From the NCBI GenBank assembly GCA_964537685.1, contig CAZICM010000002.1, positions 248,001 to 312,000 of the forward strand: a DNA stretch of 64,000 bases, read 5' to 3'. Numbering within the stretch: the first letter of the stretch is position 1; every line of letters starts with the position of its first letter. The stretch is from CAZICM01 sp964537685 (lineage in GTDB: Bacteria; Myxococcota_A; Polyangia; Polyangiales; Polyangiaceae). Made by a program: the position numbers and the translations under genes. Shown in pieces: positions 15,438 through 24,316 of this stretch. The notes beneath the pieces are model-generated. The model saw nothing but the letters and a program-made list of their open reading frames with translations, had not been told where the DNA came from and made no database searches.

Positions 15438-16862
15438 ATGAAGCCCAATCAAGCTCGCCGGCTGATCGCATTGAGAAAGAAAAAGGCCCAGAAACGCGGT
15501 GTGGCGTTGATCATGGTGCTCGGGGCAATTACTGTATTGACTGTTTTTCTGACGGAGCTTCAGGAAGACACGTCAGCCTCGCTGGCCGCGGCCTTGGCGG
15601 ATAGAGATGCATTAAAAGCCGAATACTATGCCCGGAGCGCGGTGAATTTATCCCGCCTGCTCATTGCCTCGGAACCTAAAATCAGAGGGCAAATCGGGCC
15701 GGTAATCGGGTTATTAACGGGCGGATTGCCTCCCCAAATTCCCGTGTGGCAATTCTCCGATATGATTCTCGGGCCATTTAACGATCAATTGGGAGCCGCA
15801 GCCTTTGCAGGTGTTTCCGGTCTGGATTTAAGCGCTGGGAAAAACCTGGGCTTGAGCGGAGGCGGCCGATTTGAATTAAAAATCATTGATGAGGATTCCA
15901 AAATCAATGTGAATGCCGCCGGGCGAGAAATTATGACTCAAAACCGGCTGGCGGCTCAATTGCTCGGGCTATTTATCCAGCCTCAATACGCGCCTATTTT
16001 CGAGGGCCGGGACGGCGACGATCAATTTTCCGACGGACCCACGCGCTGCGGCGCCATTATCGATTGGGCGGATTCAGATCCAAGCGCCGAAAGCCAATAT
16101 ATTTGCGATCCGGCGAATACCGCGGCTCCAACGGCGGCCTCGGGCGAAGATAATTTTTATCAAACCATCGGACTCGATTATGTCCGCAAAAATGCCGCTT
16201 ATGATTCTCTCGAAGAATTAAGGCTGGTGCGCGGCGTGGACGATGTGTTTTGGTCGACCTTTATTGAACCCAATCCCAACGATCCCACGAGCCGTGTAAT
16301 GACCGTGTGGGGAAAACCTCAAATCAATGTGAATACCGCGGAGCCGCTGGCGCTCTTGGGGCTTATCTGCGGGAATTCGTCGGCCCAAACGCCTTCCGAA
16401 ATATGTATCAATCCTGAAAAAGCACAGAGCTTTATTATGGGATTGTCGCTGGTGCGGCAAATGCTGCCGGGCATTACGCCCTTTCCCAGCAAAAAATCGT
16501 TTACCTCGGCATTGAAAGGCCAGGGAATGCTGGGCGCGATTTTGGCTTCTATGGGGGTTACGCCCATTAATCTGGGCGTGACCGATAAAGTCCTGCAAGA
16601 CCAAATTCGTGTGGACAGTAAAGTCTTTAGTATTTATGCCGAGGGTGTGGTGCCAGGCTATAAAAAAGAAATGCGGCTTAGAATTCACGCCGTTGTCGAT
16701 TTTAATGCGGCGACCAATTTAGGAGGAACCCCGGGCGCGGGAACGACTCCAACTCCCGCTGGAACGCCCGCGCCCAGCACGCCAACCGATCCATCACTGG
16801 CCTACTTGCAAGCTCTTCAAACCGATCCACTGGGCACCGTTATCTATTGGCGCATTGAATAA
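15438..16862 (+). CDS. gspK: Minor pseudopilin GspK
   Basis: A 474-residue tip pseudopilin. The signal QKRG|VALIMVLGAITVL lacks Glu at +5 (Met instead), which is the known hallmark of GspK. ATG 15438 with AGAAGG upstream is preferred over in-frame codons further 5' that would add non-signal sequence. Family landmarks include the INVNAAG segment, the helix-rich domain (EELRLVRGV) and a second INVNTAEPLALL. The protein is longer than the usual 320-340 residues and carries a Pro/Thr/Gly-rich stretch near the C-terminus (about 435-455). It starts 11 bases after gspJ. Confidence 0.92.
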   Translation: MKPNQARRLIALRKKKAQKRGVALIMVLGAITVLTVFLTELQEDTSASLAAALADRDALKAEYYARSAVNLSRLLIASEPKIRGQIGPVIGLLTGGLPPQIPVWQFSDMILGPFNDQLGAAAFAGVSGLDLSAGKNLGLSGGGRFELKIIDEDSKINVNAAGREIMTQNRLAAQLLGLFIQPQYAPIFEGRDGDDQFSDGPTRCGAIIDWADSDPSAESQYICDPANTAAPTAASGEDNFYQTIGLDYVRKNAAYDSLEELRLVRGVDDVFWSTFIEPNPNDPTSRVMTVWGKPQINVNTAEPLALLGLICGNSSAQTPSEICINPEKAQSFIMGLSLVRQMLPGITPFPSKKSFTSALKGQGMLGAILASMGVTPINLGVTDKVLQDQIRVDSKVFSIYAEGVVPGYKKEMRLRIHAVVDFNAATNLGGTPGAGTTPTPAGTPAPSTPTDPSLAYLQALQTDPLGTVIYWRIE

Positions 16863-16895
16863 AACAAATAAACCGATTAAAACAGGCGAGCCACC

Positions 16896-18428
16896 ATGTC
16901 ATCGAAGTTTCTGGGAATTGAATCCAACAAAAATATTGTCCGCGCCGTTCTTCTGCGCTCGACCTATAAACATGTCGTGCTCGAGGCTATGGCGGAGGTG
17001 GCCATCGCAGAAGCCGGTTCAGAAGCGGCCGCGATTAAGGCGGCTGTGGGCGCGGTAAAGCCCGACGCCGCAGCCATGGTGCTCTCGGGCGAGCGCGCGT
17101 ATTACCGGCGCGTGGAGCTGCCCGCCGCAGCCCAAAAAGAGCTCCAGAATGTGCTGGCCTTCGAGCTCGAATCCAATGTGCCTTTTGAAATGACGGATGC
17201 TGTGTTCGATCACCGCATTCTCAAGCGGGAAAAGTCTTCTCCCACGCTTCCTATTTTCGCCACCATTGCCCGTATTGATGATATTCGCGAACGGATTGCA
17301 ATCCTAAAGGAGGCCATTGGCATTGAACCGGAACAAATCAGCGCGGGCGCATTTCCGCTGATCAACCTTTCGTCGATTATGCCTGAAATCGAAAAGCATC
17401 CCGCGGCCGCGCCGGGAGCGCCCATTGCCATTCTCAATTTAGGCGAATCGACGTCCGATATTATGATTATTGATGACGGCGAGCCGGTTTTTGCGCGCAC
17501 GCTTTCACGCGGCACGGCGGGCCTTCCGGGCTCCGCCCCTGCGCTCGCTAGGGAATTGCGCCAATCTTTCGCGGCATGGCGAGCGCTGGGCGGCGAAATG
17601 CTGGGCGGAATGTATCTCGTAGGCGGCGGTTCCAATGCTCAAGGCGCCGAGCTGTTTTTATCGACGGAGCTCGGTATTTCAATCCTTCCGTTACCAAAGC
17701 CCAAATTGGAAGGATTGACGCCTGAATATGAGGCCATTATCGCGCGCTTCGCGGTGCCGCTGGGATTGGCGCTCGGCCTTCTTGGGCGATCGAAAGCCTT
17801 TAATTTAAGGCGCGGGGCATTGGAAGCCCAGCGCAGTTATCCATTCTTGAGGGAGAAAATACCTCTGTTGGCGGGGCTTTCCGCGGTTATTTTAATGAGT
17901 TTTGGATTTTCAATCGTGGCCGAGCTGCGCTCTTTGGATGCGGAAAATGAATTTTTAAAAGCCAAGCTGTCGGCGGCAACACGCGATATTTTAGGTGAAG
18001 AAACCGATGATATTGACCGCGCGCGCGAACTATTGGAGCCGGGCGGAGCCGCCGAGGACGATCCATTGCCGCACGCAGATGCTTTTGATGTATTGGTGCA
18101 ATTGTCGAAAGCAGTGCCCAAGGAAATGGTTCATGACGTGGCCGAATTCGATGTTTCCCGCGGTCATGTCGTTATTCAGGGTATTGTGCCTACGGTTTCG
18201 GATGCTCAAACCGTTTCCGAAAATATGAAGGAGCACAAATGCTTTAAGGACGTGAAAATCGCCCGCACAAGCCAATACGCCGGTGATCGCACCAAATACG
18301 TTCTTGAATTCGATTTAAAATGCGAGGCGAAGAAGAAAAAACCCGCGGCCTCGGAGCCTGAATCCAGCGCCCAGCCTGCATCCACCGCCAAACCCGATGG
18401 CAAAGACGGAAGTGAGGGGCAAAAGTGA
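16896..18428 (+). CDS. gspL: Type II secretion protein GspL (PilM-like)
   Basis: A 510-residue inner-membrane protein. The N-terminal 300 residues form an actin-like PilM/GspL cytoplasmic domain (MSSKFLGIESNKNIVRAV; INLSSIMPEIEK; ILNLGESTSDIMIID; YLVGGGSNAQG), which docks GspE to the membrane. A single membrane helix (about 325-347, AGLSAVILMSFGFSIV) is followed by a periplasmic coiled/ferredoxin-like region, where a PilN-like pattern FDVLVQLSKAVP precedes beta strands. The Lys/Glu-rich tail is disordered. Start ATG 16896. The 3' end overlaps gspM by 4 bases. Such proteins are often annotated simply as PilM; position between gspK and gspM settles GspL. Confidence 0.9.
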   Translation: MSSKFLGIESNKNIVRAVLLRSTYKHVVLEAMAEVAIAEAGSEAAAIKAAVGAVKPDAAAMVLSGERAYYRRVELPAAAQKELQNVLAFELESNVPFEMTDAVFDHRILKREKSSPTLPIFATIARIDDIRERIAILKEAIGIEPEQISAGAFPLINLSSIMPEIEKHPAAAPGAPIAILNLGESTSDIMIIDDGEPVFARTLSRGTAGLPGSAPALARELRQSFAAWRALGGEMLGGMYLVGGGSNAQGAELFLSTELGISILPLPKPKLEGLTPEYEAIIARFAVPLGLALGLLGRSKAFNLRRGALEAQRSYPFLREKIPLLAGLSAVILMSFGFSIVAELRSLDAENEFLKAKLSAATRDILGEETDDIDRARELLEPGGAAEDDPLPHADAFDVLVQLSKAVPKEMVHDVAEFDVSRGHVVIQGIVPTVSDAQTVSENMKEHKCFKDVKIARTSQYAGDRTKYVLEFDLKCEAKKKKPAASEPESSAQPASTAKPDGKDGSEGQK

Positions 18429-19021
18429 GCGAGCAATCCCGGTTTGATAAATTGGATGCGCGGGAGCGAAAATTGCTTACCATTTTGATCGGAATGGTGG
18501 GCGTGGCCTTGTTTTTAGCGCTTCCCGTTGGACTTTACAGCATGCTGTCCAGCCGGCGTAAAAATAACGATGAGATTCGCGAGCTCATTACATCGATTTA
18601 CGACGCCCAGGGACAAATCGGCGAGCGCAAGGCCAAGCGCGATGCGCTGCTCGCCCGTTATGCGAAGCAGGTGCCCAATTTGGCGAGTTTTATCGATGAA
18701 TCGGCCAAATCCAATGGAATCTCCGCCGCCGAATCGCAAGATCGGCCGGATGTGCCGCACGGAAAGAAATACACCGAAAAAGTCGCCGTGGTGAAAATGC
18801 ATAAAGTCGGCATGCTGGCGCTTTTAAAAACGCTCGAGAAGATTGAGCAATCGGGGTATCCTGTGTCGATTAGCAAGCTCAATATCCGGCCCCGGACCAA
18901 CGAGCCCGATTCCTATGAAGTGGAGCTGGGTATTTCGGCCTATGAGCGCAAGGGGGAAGCGCCTCAGCCGGCCGCAGCGGATGGAGCAGACTCGGCCGCC
19001 CCTGGAGGTAAATCACCGTGA
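18425..19021 (+). CDS. gspM: Type II secretion protein GspM
   Basis: A 198-residue bitopic protein. A short cytoplasmic N-terminus (FDKLDARERKLL) precedes a membrane helix at about 18-40, then a periplasmic coiled-coil segment (KNNDEIRELI...LLARYAKQ) and a small ferredoxin-like domain ending ELGISAYERK. This matches GspM, the partner of GspL in the inner-membrane platform. The start is GTG at 18425 overlapping the gspL stop (GTGA), and the stop overlaps gspN by 4 bases, so gspL-M-N are probably translationally coupled. Confidence 0.9.
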   Translation: MSEQSRFDKLDARERKLLTILIGMVGVALFLALPVGLYSMLSSRRKNNDEIRELITSIYDAQGQIGERKAKRDALLARYAKQVPNLASFIDESAKSNGISAAESQDRPDVPHGKKYTEKVAVVKMHKVGMLALLKTLEKIEQSGYPVSISKLNIRPRTNEPDSYEVELGISAYERKGEAPQPAAADGADSAAPGGKSP

Positions 19022-20292
19022 AAGAGCGATTGAAAAAAATTGCCAAATGGATTTTGTATCCGCTCTTTTATTTGTTTTGCCTGCTTGTGTTTGGCTATTT
19101 AACTTTTCCCTACGATCGCCTGAAGGACCGGCTGATCGCCGAATTCGATCATACGCAGCGCAAAAAGAGCGCGTCCGCTGCCCAAAAATTGGAGATCGAT
19201 CATTTAACATCGTATTGGTTTTCAGGGGTGGAGGCCACGGGCGTCCGGCTGATTTTGCCGCCGGAGGAAGCCTCGGCTTCTTCGGGGACCGCCCGGGGAT
19301 TGGAAGCCTTTGGTAAATCGGCCTCGGCTTCCAACGAGCCCCCGAAACCTACGGTGATCGCCTTGGATTCCGCGCATGCGCGGGTAAGGATTTTGCCATT
19401 GCTGATCGGGCGCGTAAAAATCGATTTTACGGCCAATGCGTTCGGTGGTGAAGTCGAAGGCACCGTTCCCGTGGGAGCTTCGAGCGGGCCGGTCGAAGTG
19501 GCGTTTAACAATCTAGATATCGGATTGGTTGAGCCACTTGCCAATTTGATCGGATTGCCAGTAAAAGGAACGCTTTCGGGCAAATTGGAGCTTTCGGCGG
19601 GCGAGGGTAAATTCAGCAAAGCCAATGGTTCGCTGGATGTATCGATTTCAAGTGCTTCGCTCGGCGATGGTAAGACCAAATTCAAAGGCCAGGTGGCGTT
19701 GCCTGAAGCAAAGCTGGGCGATATTTCGCTGACGGCGGAGGCAACGGCGGGCGTTCTCAAAGTCACGAAATTATCGGCAACAGGCCCGGATGTTGAGCTT
19801 ATGGGCGATGGCAAGCTGAATGTGCGCGAGCCTTGGAATGATTCAACGGCGGACTTGTATTTGCGATTTAAATTCTCGGATGCCTATCGCGATAAAAATG
19901 ATGATACCCGCTCGTTGTTGGGGGCTCCCAATTCAACGATGCCGGCGCTCATTGAAATCGCCGAGCCCAAGGTAAAAAGGGCTAAGCGGCCGGACGGTTT
20001 TTATGGGTTTCATATTACGGGAGCGCTGAAGAAGCTGAAGTTTGAGCCTTCGTCCAGCGATGCCGGCGGGGCGAAACCGGCGCGCGGGAAGGGTGCGGAG
20101 GCGTCGCCTTTTGCAATGCCCAACAAGCGGCCTTCGGTGGCCAGCCCAGCGCCGGCGCGGGATGACAGCGCGGCGCCCCAGCCCGAGGCCGATAAACCCA
20201 AGGAAGAAAAACCTCAGGAAGAGCGGCCCCAGGCGCCAAAGCCGGAAGGGGATGCACCGGCCGAGGGGGCGGATAGGCCGGTCGATCGTTAA
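19018..20292 (+). CDS. gspN: Type II secretion protein GspN
   Basis: A 424-residue bitopic protein starting with GTG at 19018. A membrane anchor (about 10-30, ILYPLFYLFCLLVFGYLTF) is followed by a long periplasmic beta-rich domain of the GspN/AsmA-LptC-like type, with repeated strand patterns (GVRLILPP; ARVRILPLLIGRVKIDF; PVKGTLSGKLELS). The last 90 residues are a Pro/Ala/Glu-rich disordered tail. GspN is found in a subset of T2SS operons including those of deltaproteobacteria. It closes the operon, 20 bases from the convergent metal-binding lipoprotein; no hairpin terminator is visible in that gap. Confidence 0.88.
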   Translation: MKERLKKIAKWILYPLFYLFCLLVFGYLTFPYDRLKDRLIAEFDHTQRKKSASAAQKLEIDHLTSYWFSGVEATGVRLILPPEEASASSGTARGLEAFGKSASASNEPPKPTVIALDSAHARVRILPLLIGRVKIDFTANAFGGEVEGTVPVGASSGPVEVAFNNLDIGLVEPLANLIGLPVKGTLSGKLELSAGEGKFSKANGSLDVSISSASLGDGKTKFKGQVALPEAKLGDISLTAEATAGVLKVTKLSATGPDVELMGDGKLNVREPWNDSTADLYLRFKFSDAYRDKNDDTRSLLGAPNSTMPALIEIAEPKVKRAKRPDGFYGFHITGALKKLKFEPSSSDAGGAKPARGKGAEASPFAMPNKRPSVASPAPARDDSAAPQPEADKPKEEKPQEERPQAPKPEGDAPAEGADRPVDR

Positions 20293-20312
20293 TTGTTCAT
20301 TGAAGGATTTAA

Positions 20313-21590
20313 TTAGAGGCACTTGCCCATAATGCACATCTGATTCGGGCTATTGCAGAGGGCGCCATCGTCGACTACACCATTGCAATTTTGATCAATA
20401 CCATCGCATTTTTCAGGCTGAGGAACGCAGCCATTGCCGCCCACGCAAACGCCCTGCACACATTGCTGCGTGGGATCGGGACAGAAAGCCTGATCGTCAA
20501 TCGCGCCATCGCAATCGTTATCCTGGAGATCGCAGAGTTCGGGCTGGGGAACGCAGCCATTGCCGCCCACGCACGCACCCATTAAGCATTGCTGGCCAAT
20601 CGGGCAGGGCGCATTTTCATCGACGGAATTATCGCAATCGTCATCGACGCCATTGCAGAGTTCGGGGGTGGGTACGCAGCCGTTTGAACCTCCGCACATG
20701 CCGTTGATGCATTGCTGATTGGGATCGGGACAGAAGGCGCTGTCGTCCACAACGCCGTCGCAATCGTCATCGAAGGCATTGCAGAGTTCAGGAGAAGGCA
20801 TACAGCCATTTCCGCCGCTGCACTGCCCCATTACACATAGCTGCGCCGGATCGGGACAGAAGGCACCCTGATTGTCGACAATTCCATCGCAATCATCGTC
20901 TATACCATTGCATATTTCAGGCTGCGCGATACAGCCGCTTGCATCGATACAGACGCCCATCTGACATTGGGTATTCGCGGGACACGGCGCGTTGTCGTCG
21001 ATTACACCATTGCAATCTTGATCAATACCATCGCATTTCTCGGGCATAGGCATGCAGTTGCCGCCGCCGCACTGGCCATTGACGCAAACGGCATTGGGAT
21101 CGGGGCAGAAGGCCGAATCATCGGCGGCTCCATCGCAATCGTCGTCGAATCCATTGCAGATCTCAGGCTGGGGAACGCAGCCGTTGATAGGCTGGCAGGC
21201 GCCGGTGTTGCCGCAGGCCGTGCTGGGATCGGGGCATTCGTCAACAGTACCATTGCAATTGTTATCAATACCATCGCATTTTTCAGGCTGAGGCATGCAG
21301 TTGCCGCCCACGCACAGGCCGTTAAGGCATGCCTGCGCCGGATCGGGGCAAAAGGCTTGATTATCTACAACGCCATCGCAATCGTTATCAATTGCATCGC
21401 ATAGTTCAGGCGAAGGCATACAGGCATTCATGCCGCCTCCTCCAGAATTGCCTCCAGTTCCGTTGCTATTGCCTCCGCTTCCTCCGCCGATAGGCAGATC
21501 GTCGAGCTTGCAGCCGTTCACGGAAGCGAGCGAAATAAGTCCGCCCAAAATCGAAATGATTGACAATACCTTTAAATTGGAAGTGCGCAT
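20313..21590 (-). CDS. Lipoprotein with nine MopE-like metal-binding repeats
   Basis: A 425-residue exported protein: signal sequence with lipobox SVNGC (Cys27), a Gly/Asn/Ser-rich linker, then nine tandem units of about 40-44 residues. Each unit reads approximately C-x-P-x-PE-x-C-(N/D)-x-x-D-(N/D)-(D/N)-C-(D/N)-G-x-x-D-(D/N)...CP...C...G-x-C, the 'putative metal-binding' Cys/Asp repeat found in MopE-type and many myxobacterial surface proteins. The Asp/Asn cluster looks suited to calcium. ATG 21590 follows the upstream stop by only 3 bases, with GAGG inside the end of the TPR gene, implying coupled translation. The repeat number may vary among strains. Confidence 0.88.
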   Translation of the reverse strand: MRTSNLKVLSIISILGGLISLASVNGCKLDDLPIGGGSGGNSNGTGGNSGGGGMNACMPSPELCDAIDNDCDGVVDNQAFCPDPAQACLNGLCVGGNCMPQPEKCDGIDNNCNGTVDECPDPSTACGNTGACQPINGCVPQPEICNGFDDDCDGAADDSAFCPDPNAVCVNGQCGGGNCMPMPEKCDGIDQDCNGVIDDNAPCPANTQCQMGVCIDASGCIAQPEICNGIDDDCDGIVDNQGAFCPDPAQLCVMGQCSGGNGCMPSPELCNAFDDDCDGVVDDSAFCPDPNQQCINGMCGGSNGCVPTPELCNGVDDDCDNSVDENAPCPIGQQCLMGACVGGNGCVPQPELCDLQDNDCDGAIDDQAFCPDPTQQCVQGVCVGGNGCVPQPEKCDGIDQNCNGVVDDGALCNSPNQMCIMGKCL

Positions 21591-21593
21591 GAT

Positions 21594-22451
21594 TTACCTC
21601 GTTTCGTTCTTGCATGCCCCGCGAACGCGATCGGACAGCGGGGAATTGGGGTTCTGAGACAGAAATCGTTCGAGGGCGGCCTTGGCTTCGAGCGTGCGGG
21701 ATGTCTTGCAGAGCGCGAGTACCCGCGCCGCCGCCCGTTCCTCGGCAAGCTCTCCTTTTTCATAGGAACGGGATTGCTCGTCCAAGAGTTTGATGGCCTG
21801 CTCTGGATCGCCCGCCTGAAGGGCTTTGTGCGCTTCGCGCAGATGCTGGGTTTCTTCTTCAAGCGTGCTTTGTGCGCCGGTTTTGGGCACAGCGTTTTTT
21901 GAATGGCTGTCTTCCCGGCTGGAAACGCTCTGTTCGCGGGCCAACGACGGGTTCTTTTGAGCCTTTCGCCCTTCTTCCGCCGCTTTGCCTTCCGGTTCGG
22001 CGGAATCCACAACAGAATTGTCACCTTTTTCGATCGTATTCGATAACGATGACGTTGGTGTGTCATTGAATGGTTGTGAGCTCGCCCATTGAGGATTGAG
22101 GGGATCGCGGGCTGTTTCCAATGGCATAGAATTATTTGACCATACAACCGCCGTTGTCGTGGCCAGGCCAGATACCATAAGAATTCCAGCCAATTTCATG
22201 AGCATGCCAGCCCCCGCGCCGGCTTTGAGGGAGGCGGCGGCACCGGCGCCTTGAGCGGCGGCGCCCGATGCAGATGCTCCCTGGGCCGCGGCCGATGCGG
22301 TGGCGCTTTGAGTCACGGCCGCAGCCGCAGAAGCCACGGCCATCGTCTGAAAGAGCGCCTTGCGCACCCTCGCTTTGTCGGCAGGCGTCGGATTGTCGCA
22401 ATCTCGGGCGTTTTCTAAAAAGGCTTTTACTTCGGGACGAAGCTCTTTCAT
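21594..22451 (-). CDS. Single-span membrane protein with periplasmic TPR-like domain (candidate anti-sigma factor)
   Basis: A 285-residue protein. The first 90 residues are cytoplasmic (RPEVKAFLENARDCDNPTPADKARVRKAL) and run into a low-complexity Ala/Gly/Ser stretch; a membrane helix follows (MLMKLAGILMVSGLATTTAVVW) and then a periplasmic region ending in TPR-like helices (LREAHKALQAGDPEQAIKLLDEQ...EAKAALERFL). ATG 22451 overlaps the sigma-factor stop as ATGA and has GGAGG five bases upstream. The overlap with an ECF sigma gene and the topology suggest an anti-sigma regulator, though no HxxxCxxC zinc motif is present. This arrangement recurs in myxobacteria from my general knowledge; function is inferred. 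Confidence 0.8.
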   Translation of the reverse strand: MKELRPEVKAFLENARDCDNPTPADKARVRKALFQTMAVASAAAAVTQSATASAAAQGASASGAAAQGAGAAASLKAGAGAGMLMKLAGILMVSGLATTTAVVWSNNSMPLETARDPLNPQWASSQPFNDTPTSSLSNTIEKGDNSVVDSAEPEGKAAEEGRKAQKNPSLAREQSVSSREDSHSKNAVPKTGAQSTLEEETQHLREAHKALQAGDPEQAIKLLDEQSRSYEKGELAEERAAARVLALCKTSRTLEAKAALERFLSQNPNSPLSDRVRGACKNETR

Positions 22452-23083
22452 CGAAGCCTCCATCCATCGCGCGCCTGCTCGCGCAGAACCGCTTGTTCAA
22501 ATTCACGCCGCGCGGCCCGGAGGCGCGCGTACACGGTGTTGAGGTTGAGCGCGAGAACCTGCGCGATTTCGGGAGCGGTCATTTCTTCCAATTCCGAAAG
22601 GACAAAGACAGCCCTCTTGTCATCGTCCAGCTCGTCGAGGAGGCGATGAAGCGTTTGGGCTGTTTCACGGCGCTCTGCGCACTTGTGCGGACACCCTTCG
22701 CCTCCGTCCGCAAGGGTCTCCACTTCAATGGTTTCTGGGTGCGCGGCCTCGGGTTTGCGCCTCAGCGAACGCCGTGTTTCGCAGGCCACGCGATAGACAA
22801 TCGCAAAGATCCATTTCTTGAGGCCCTCTGGATCGCTGAGTTCGCCAAACCTTTTGAGAATGACCAAAAACACTTCTTGCACGGCATCATCCACGCCGGC
22901 TTCCGGCACGCCGAGCCTGCGGAGATTGCGCCACACAAAATCGAAGTGAAGCTCGTAGATCTCTTCAAAGGTGGCCGGCAGCGGCAGGTCTTGCGCTGAA
23001 CGGATGTCCGCCGCGCCCAAAGGCTTTTGCGTCACCTTCGCAGGTGAAAACGGCATCGCGGCATCCAAGGAAGCAGTGGTCAC
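22448..23083 (-). CDS. ECF-type RNA polymerase sigma factor
   Basis: A 211-residue sigma-70-family protein. Region 2 is clear (FEEIYELHFDFVWRNLRRLG, then DDAVQEVFLVILKRF and LKKWIFAIVYRVACETRR) and region 4 carries the helix-turn-helix (LDDDKRAVFVLSELEEMTAPEIAQVL-NLNTVYARLRAARREFE). Regions 1 and 3 are absent, as in ECF factors. The start is GTG at 23083. It overlaps the membrane TPR gene by 4 bases. With the upstream periplasmic protein and downstream repeat lipoprotein it forms a likely envelope-signalling operon. The target promoter is not identifiable here. Confidence 0.92.
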   Translation of the reverse strand: MTTASLDAAMPFSPAKVTQKPLGAADIRSAQDLPLPATFEEIYELHFDFVWRNLRRLGVPEAGVDDAVQEVFLVILKRFGELSDPEGLKKWIFAIVYRVACETRRSLRRKPEAAHPETIEVETLADGGEGCPHKCAERRETAQTLHRLLDELDDDKRAVFVLSELEEMTAPEIAQVLALNLNTVYARLRAARREFEQAVLREQARDGWRLR

Positions 23084-23158
23084 GGCAACCTGTACATGGC
23101 CGGAGGCGATCGTTTCCGTGATGAAAAATGAACGGCCCTCAAAAAAAACCGGATGGGC

Positions 23159-24265
23159 CTAGAACGGAGCCGTTAACCCGAGGTAGGCGCGGCCGGCAAA
23201 CGCGGAAGGGGCGTAAAGGGCATCGATATTTTCCAGGATAAAACGGGCGCGGTTCAGAGGAACAAGGGCTTCGATTTTTAGGGAGAGAGCCGTCGTGCCC
23301 AAGGGTATCCATGTGAGAGAAGTGCTTCCTTTTCCGGCAATCCAGAAGAGATCGGCCTGGCCGGGGCGCGGTACGCCAAAGCCTTCGGCGTGCAAGCGGC
23401 CTATCTCGGCTGCGGCGCAGGCTCCCCATTGCAATACGGTTCCCCAGAAGGTGCTGCACACATCCAGCGTGCCCGCGATCAGGTGTACGCGGCCTCCCGC
23501 ACTGGGATGAGACACGAGGCGGTAACTGGCCTCGGGAAACGCGGCGAGGCCGAGTTCGATGCGCCGGGGGCCAAACGCAACTCCAAGAGCGACGCCCAAA
23601 CCGGGCGCGAGGGCAGGCATGGAGCCGGTATCCAGCGCAAACCATCCAAAGGCGTGCAGGGCGGGAAAGGTGTTTTTGGGGATTGCAGGTTCGGCCTGCT
23701 TTATTTTTTTAGAATTATCCTTCAATTTGATTGAATTTTCACCGGGGGGCGGCTCGCGCGCGGGTGCAATGGGCGGCGGGGCGGAACCCGGGGATTGCTT
23801 GGGCGGCGGGGAGGAGTCCGGATCATTTTGATCAGATGGATAATCCATTGCAGCAGATGGATCGATCATCATCGCCATGATGAGCGCCGACGCATCGGCA
23901 ACGGCTTTGCACGAAGGCCCGCGAAGTTCCCTGACCTTGGCCGGAGCTCCGCCTTGCGTTTGGGGCGATTTGACTTCCAATCTTACAAGATAGGATGAAT
24001 TCTCTTGGGTAACCGTTGCGTCAACGGCGATCGCTTCTTTGGCCGGGCTCGCGCGGGAGCCCAATAGCCTGAGCACTTCAGCCCGCACTTCCTCACGGCT
24101 TGGGCATGATGAAATTGCATTCCAATTTAATTGGATGATAGCGTCCGGAGGAGGCTGGGCACTCGCCGGGGCCTCCAAAACAAGCCCGCAGGCCAATACG
24201 ATGAATCCCCGCCGCACCGGATTCCGAGCGCGCTTTTGCGCAAGGTTCCGGTGTGCACCTTTCAC
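23159..24265 (-). CDS. Exported protein of unknown function upstream of the ECF sigma gene
   Basis: A 368-residue protein with a cleavable signal peptide (hydrophobic core FIVLACGLVLEA, site APASAQ). A Cys-containing domain of about 110 residues (SSCPSREEVRAEVLRLLG...GPSCKAVADASALIMAMMID) is followed by a Pro/Ser-rich linker (about 145-180) and a C-terminal Gly/aromatic beta-rich region (GLGVALGVAFGPRRIELGLAAFPEASY...) that looks like a small outer-membrane barrel. This combination is familiar from myxobacterial genomes next to ECF sigma genes; I know no function. The start codon is GTG at 24265. Confidence 0.75.
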   Translation of the reverse strand: MKGAHRNLAQKRARNPVRRGFIVLACGLVLEAPASAQPPPDAIIQLNWNAISSCPSREEVRAEVLRLLGSRASPAKEAIAVDATVTQENSSYLVRLEVKSPQTQGGAPAKVRELRGPSCKAVADASALIMAMMIDPSAAMDYPSDQNDPDSSPPPKQSPGSAPPPIAPAREPPPGENSIKLKDNSKKIKQAEPAIPKNTFPALHAFGWFALDTGSMPALAPGLGVALGVAFGPRRIELGLAAFPEASYRLVSHPSAGGRVHLIAGTLDVCSTFWGTVLQWGACAAAEIGRLHAEGFGVPRPGQADLFWIAGKGSTSLTWIPLGTTALSLKIEALVPLNRARFILENIDALYAPSAFAGRAYLGLTAPF

Positions 24266-24316
24266 CGCCGGGCTCCAATAATGTTAGAAATTGCTAAACA
24301 TTCGATGAAATTGATA

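Noticed and set aside
20313..21590. Regularly spaced repeats that resemble a CRISPR array
   Set aside because: Units are coding, differ in length by whole codons and encode the Cys/Asp metal-binding motif; there are no unique spacers.
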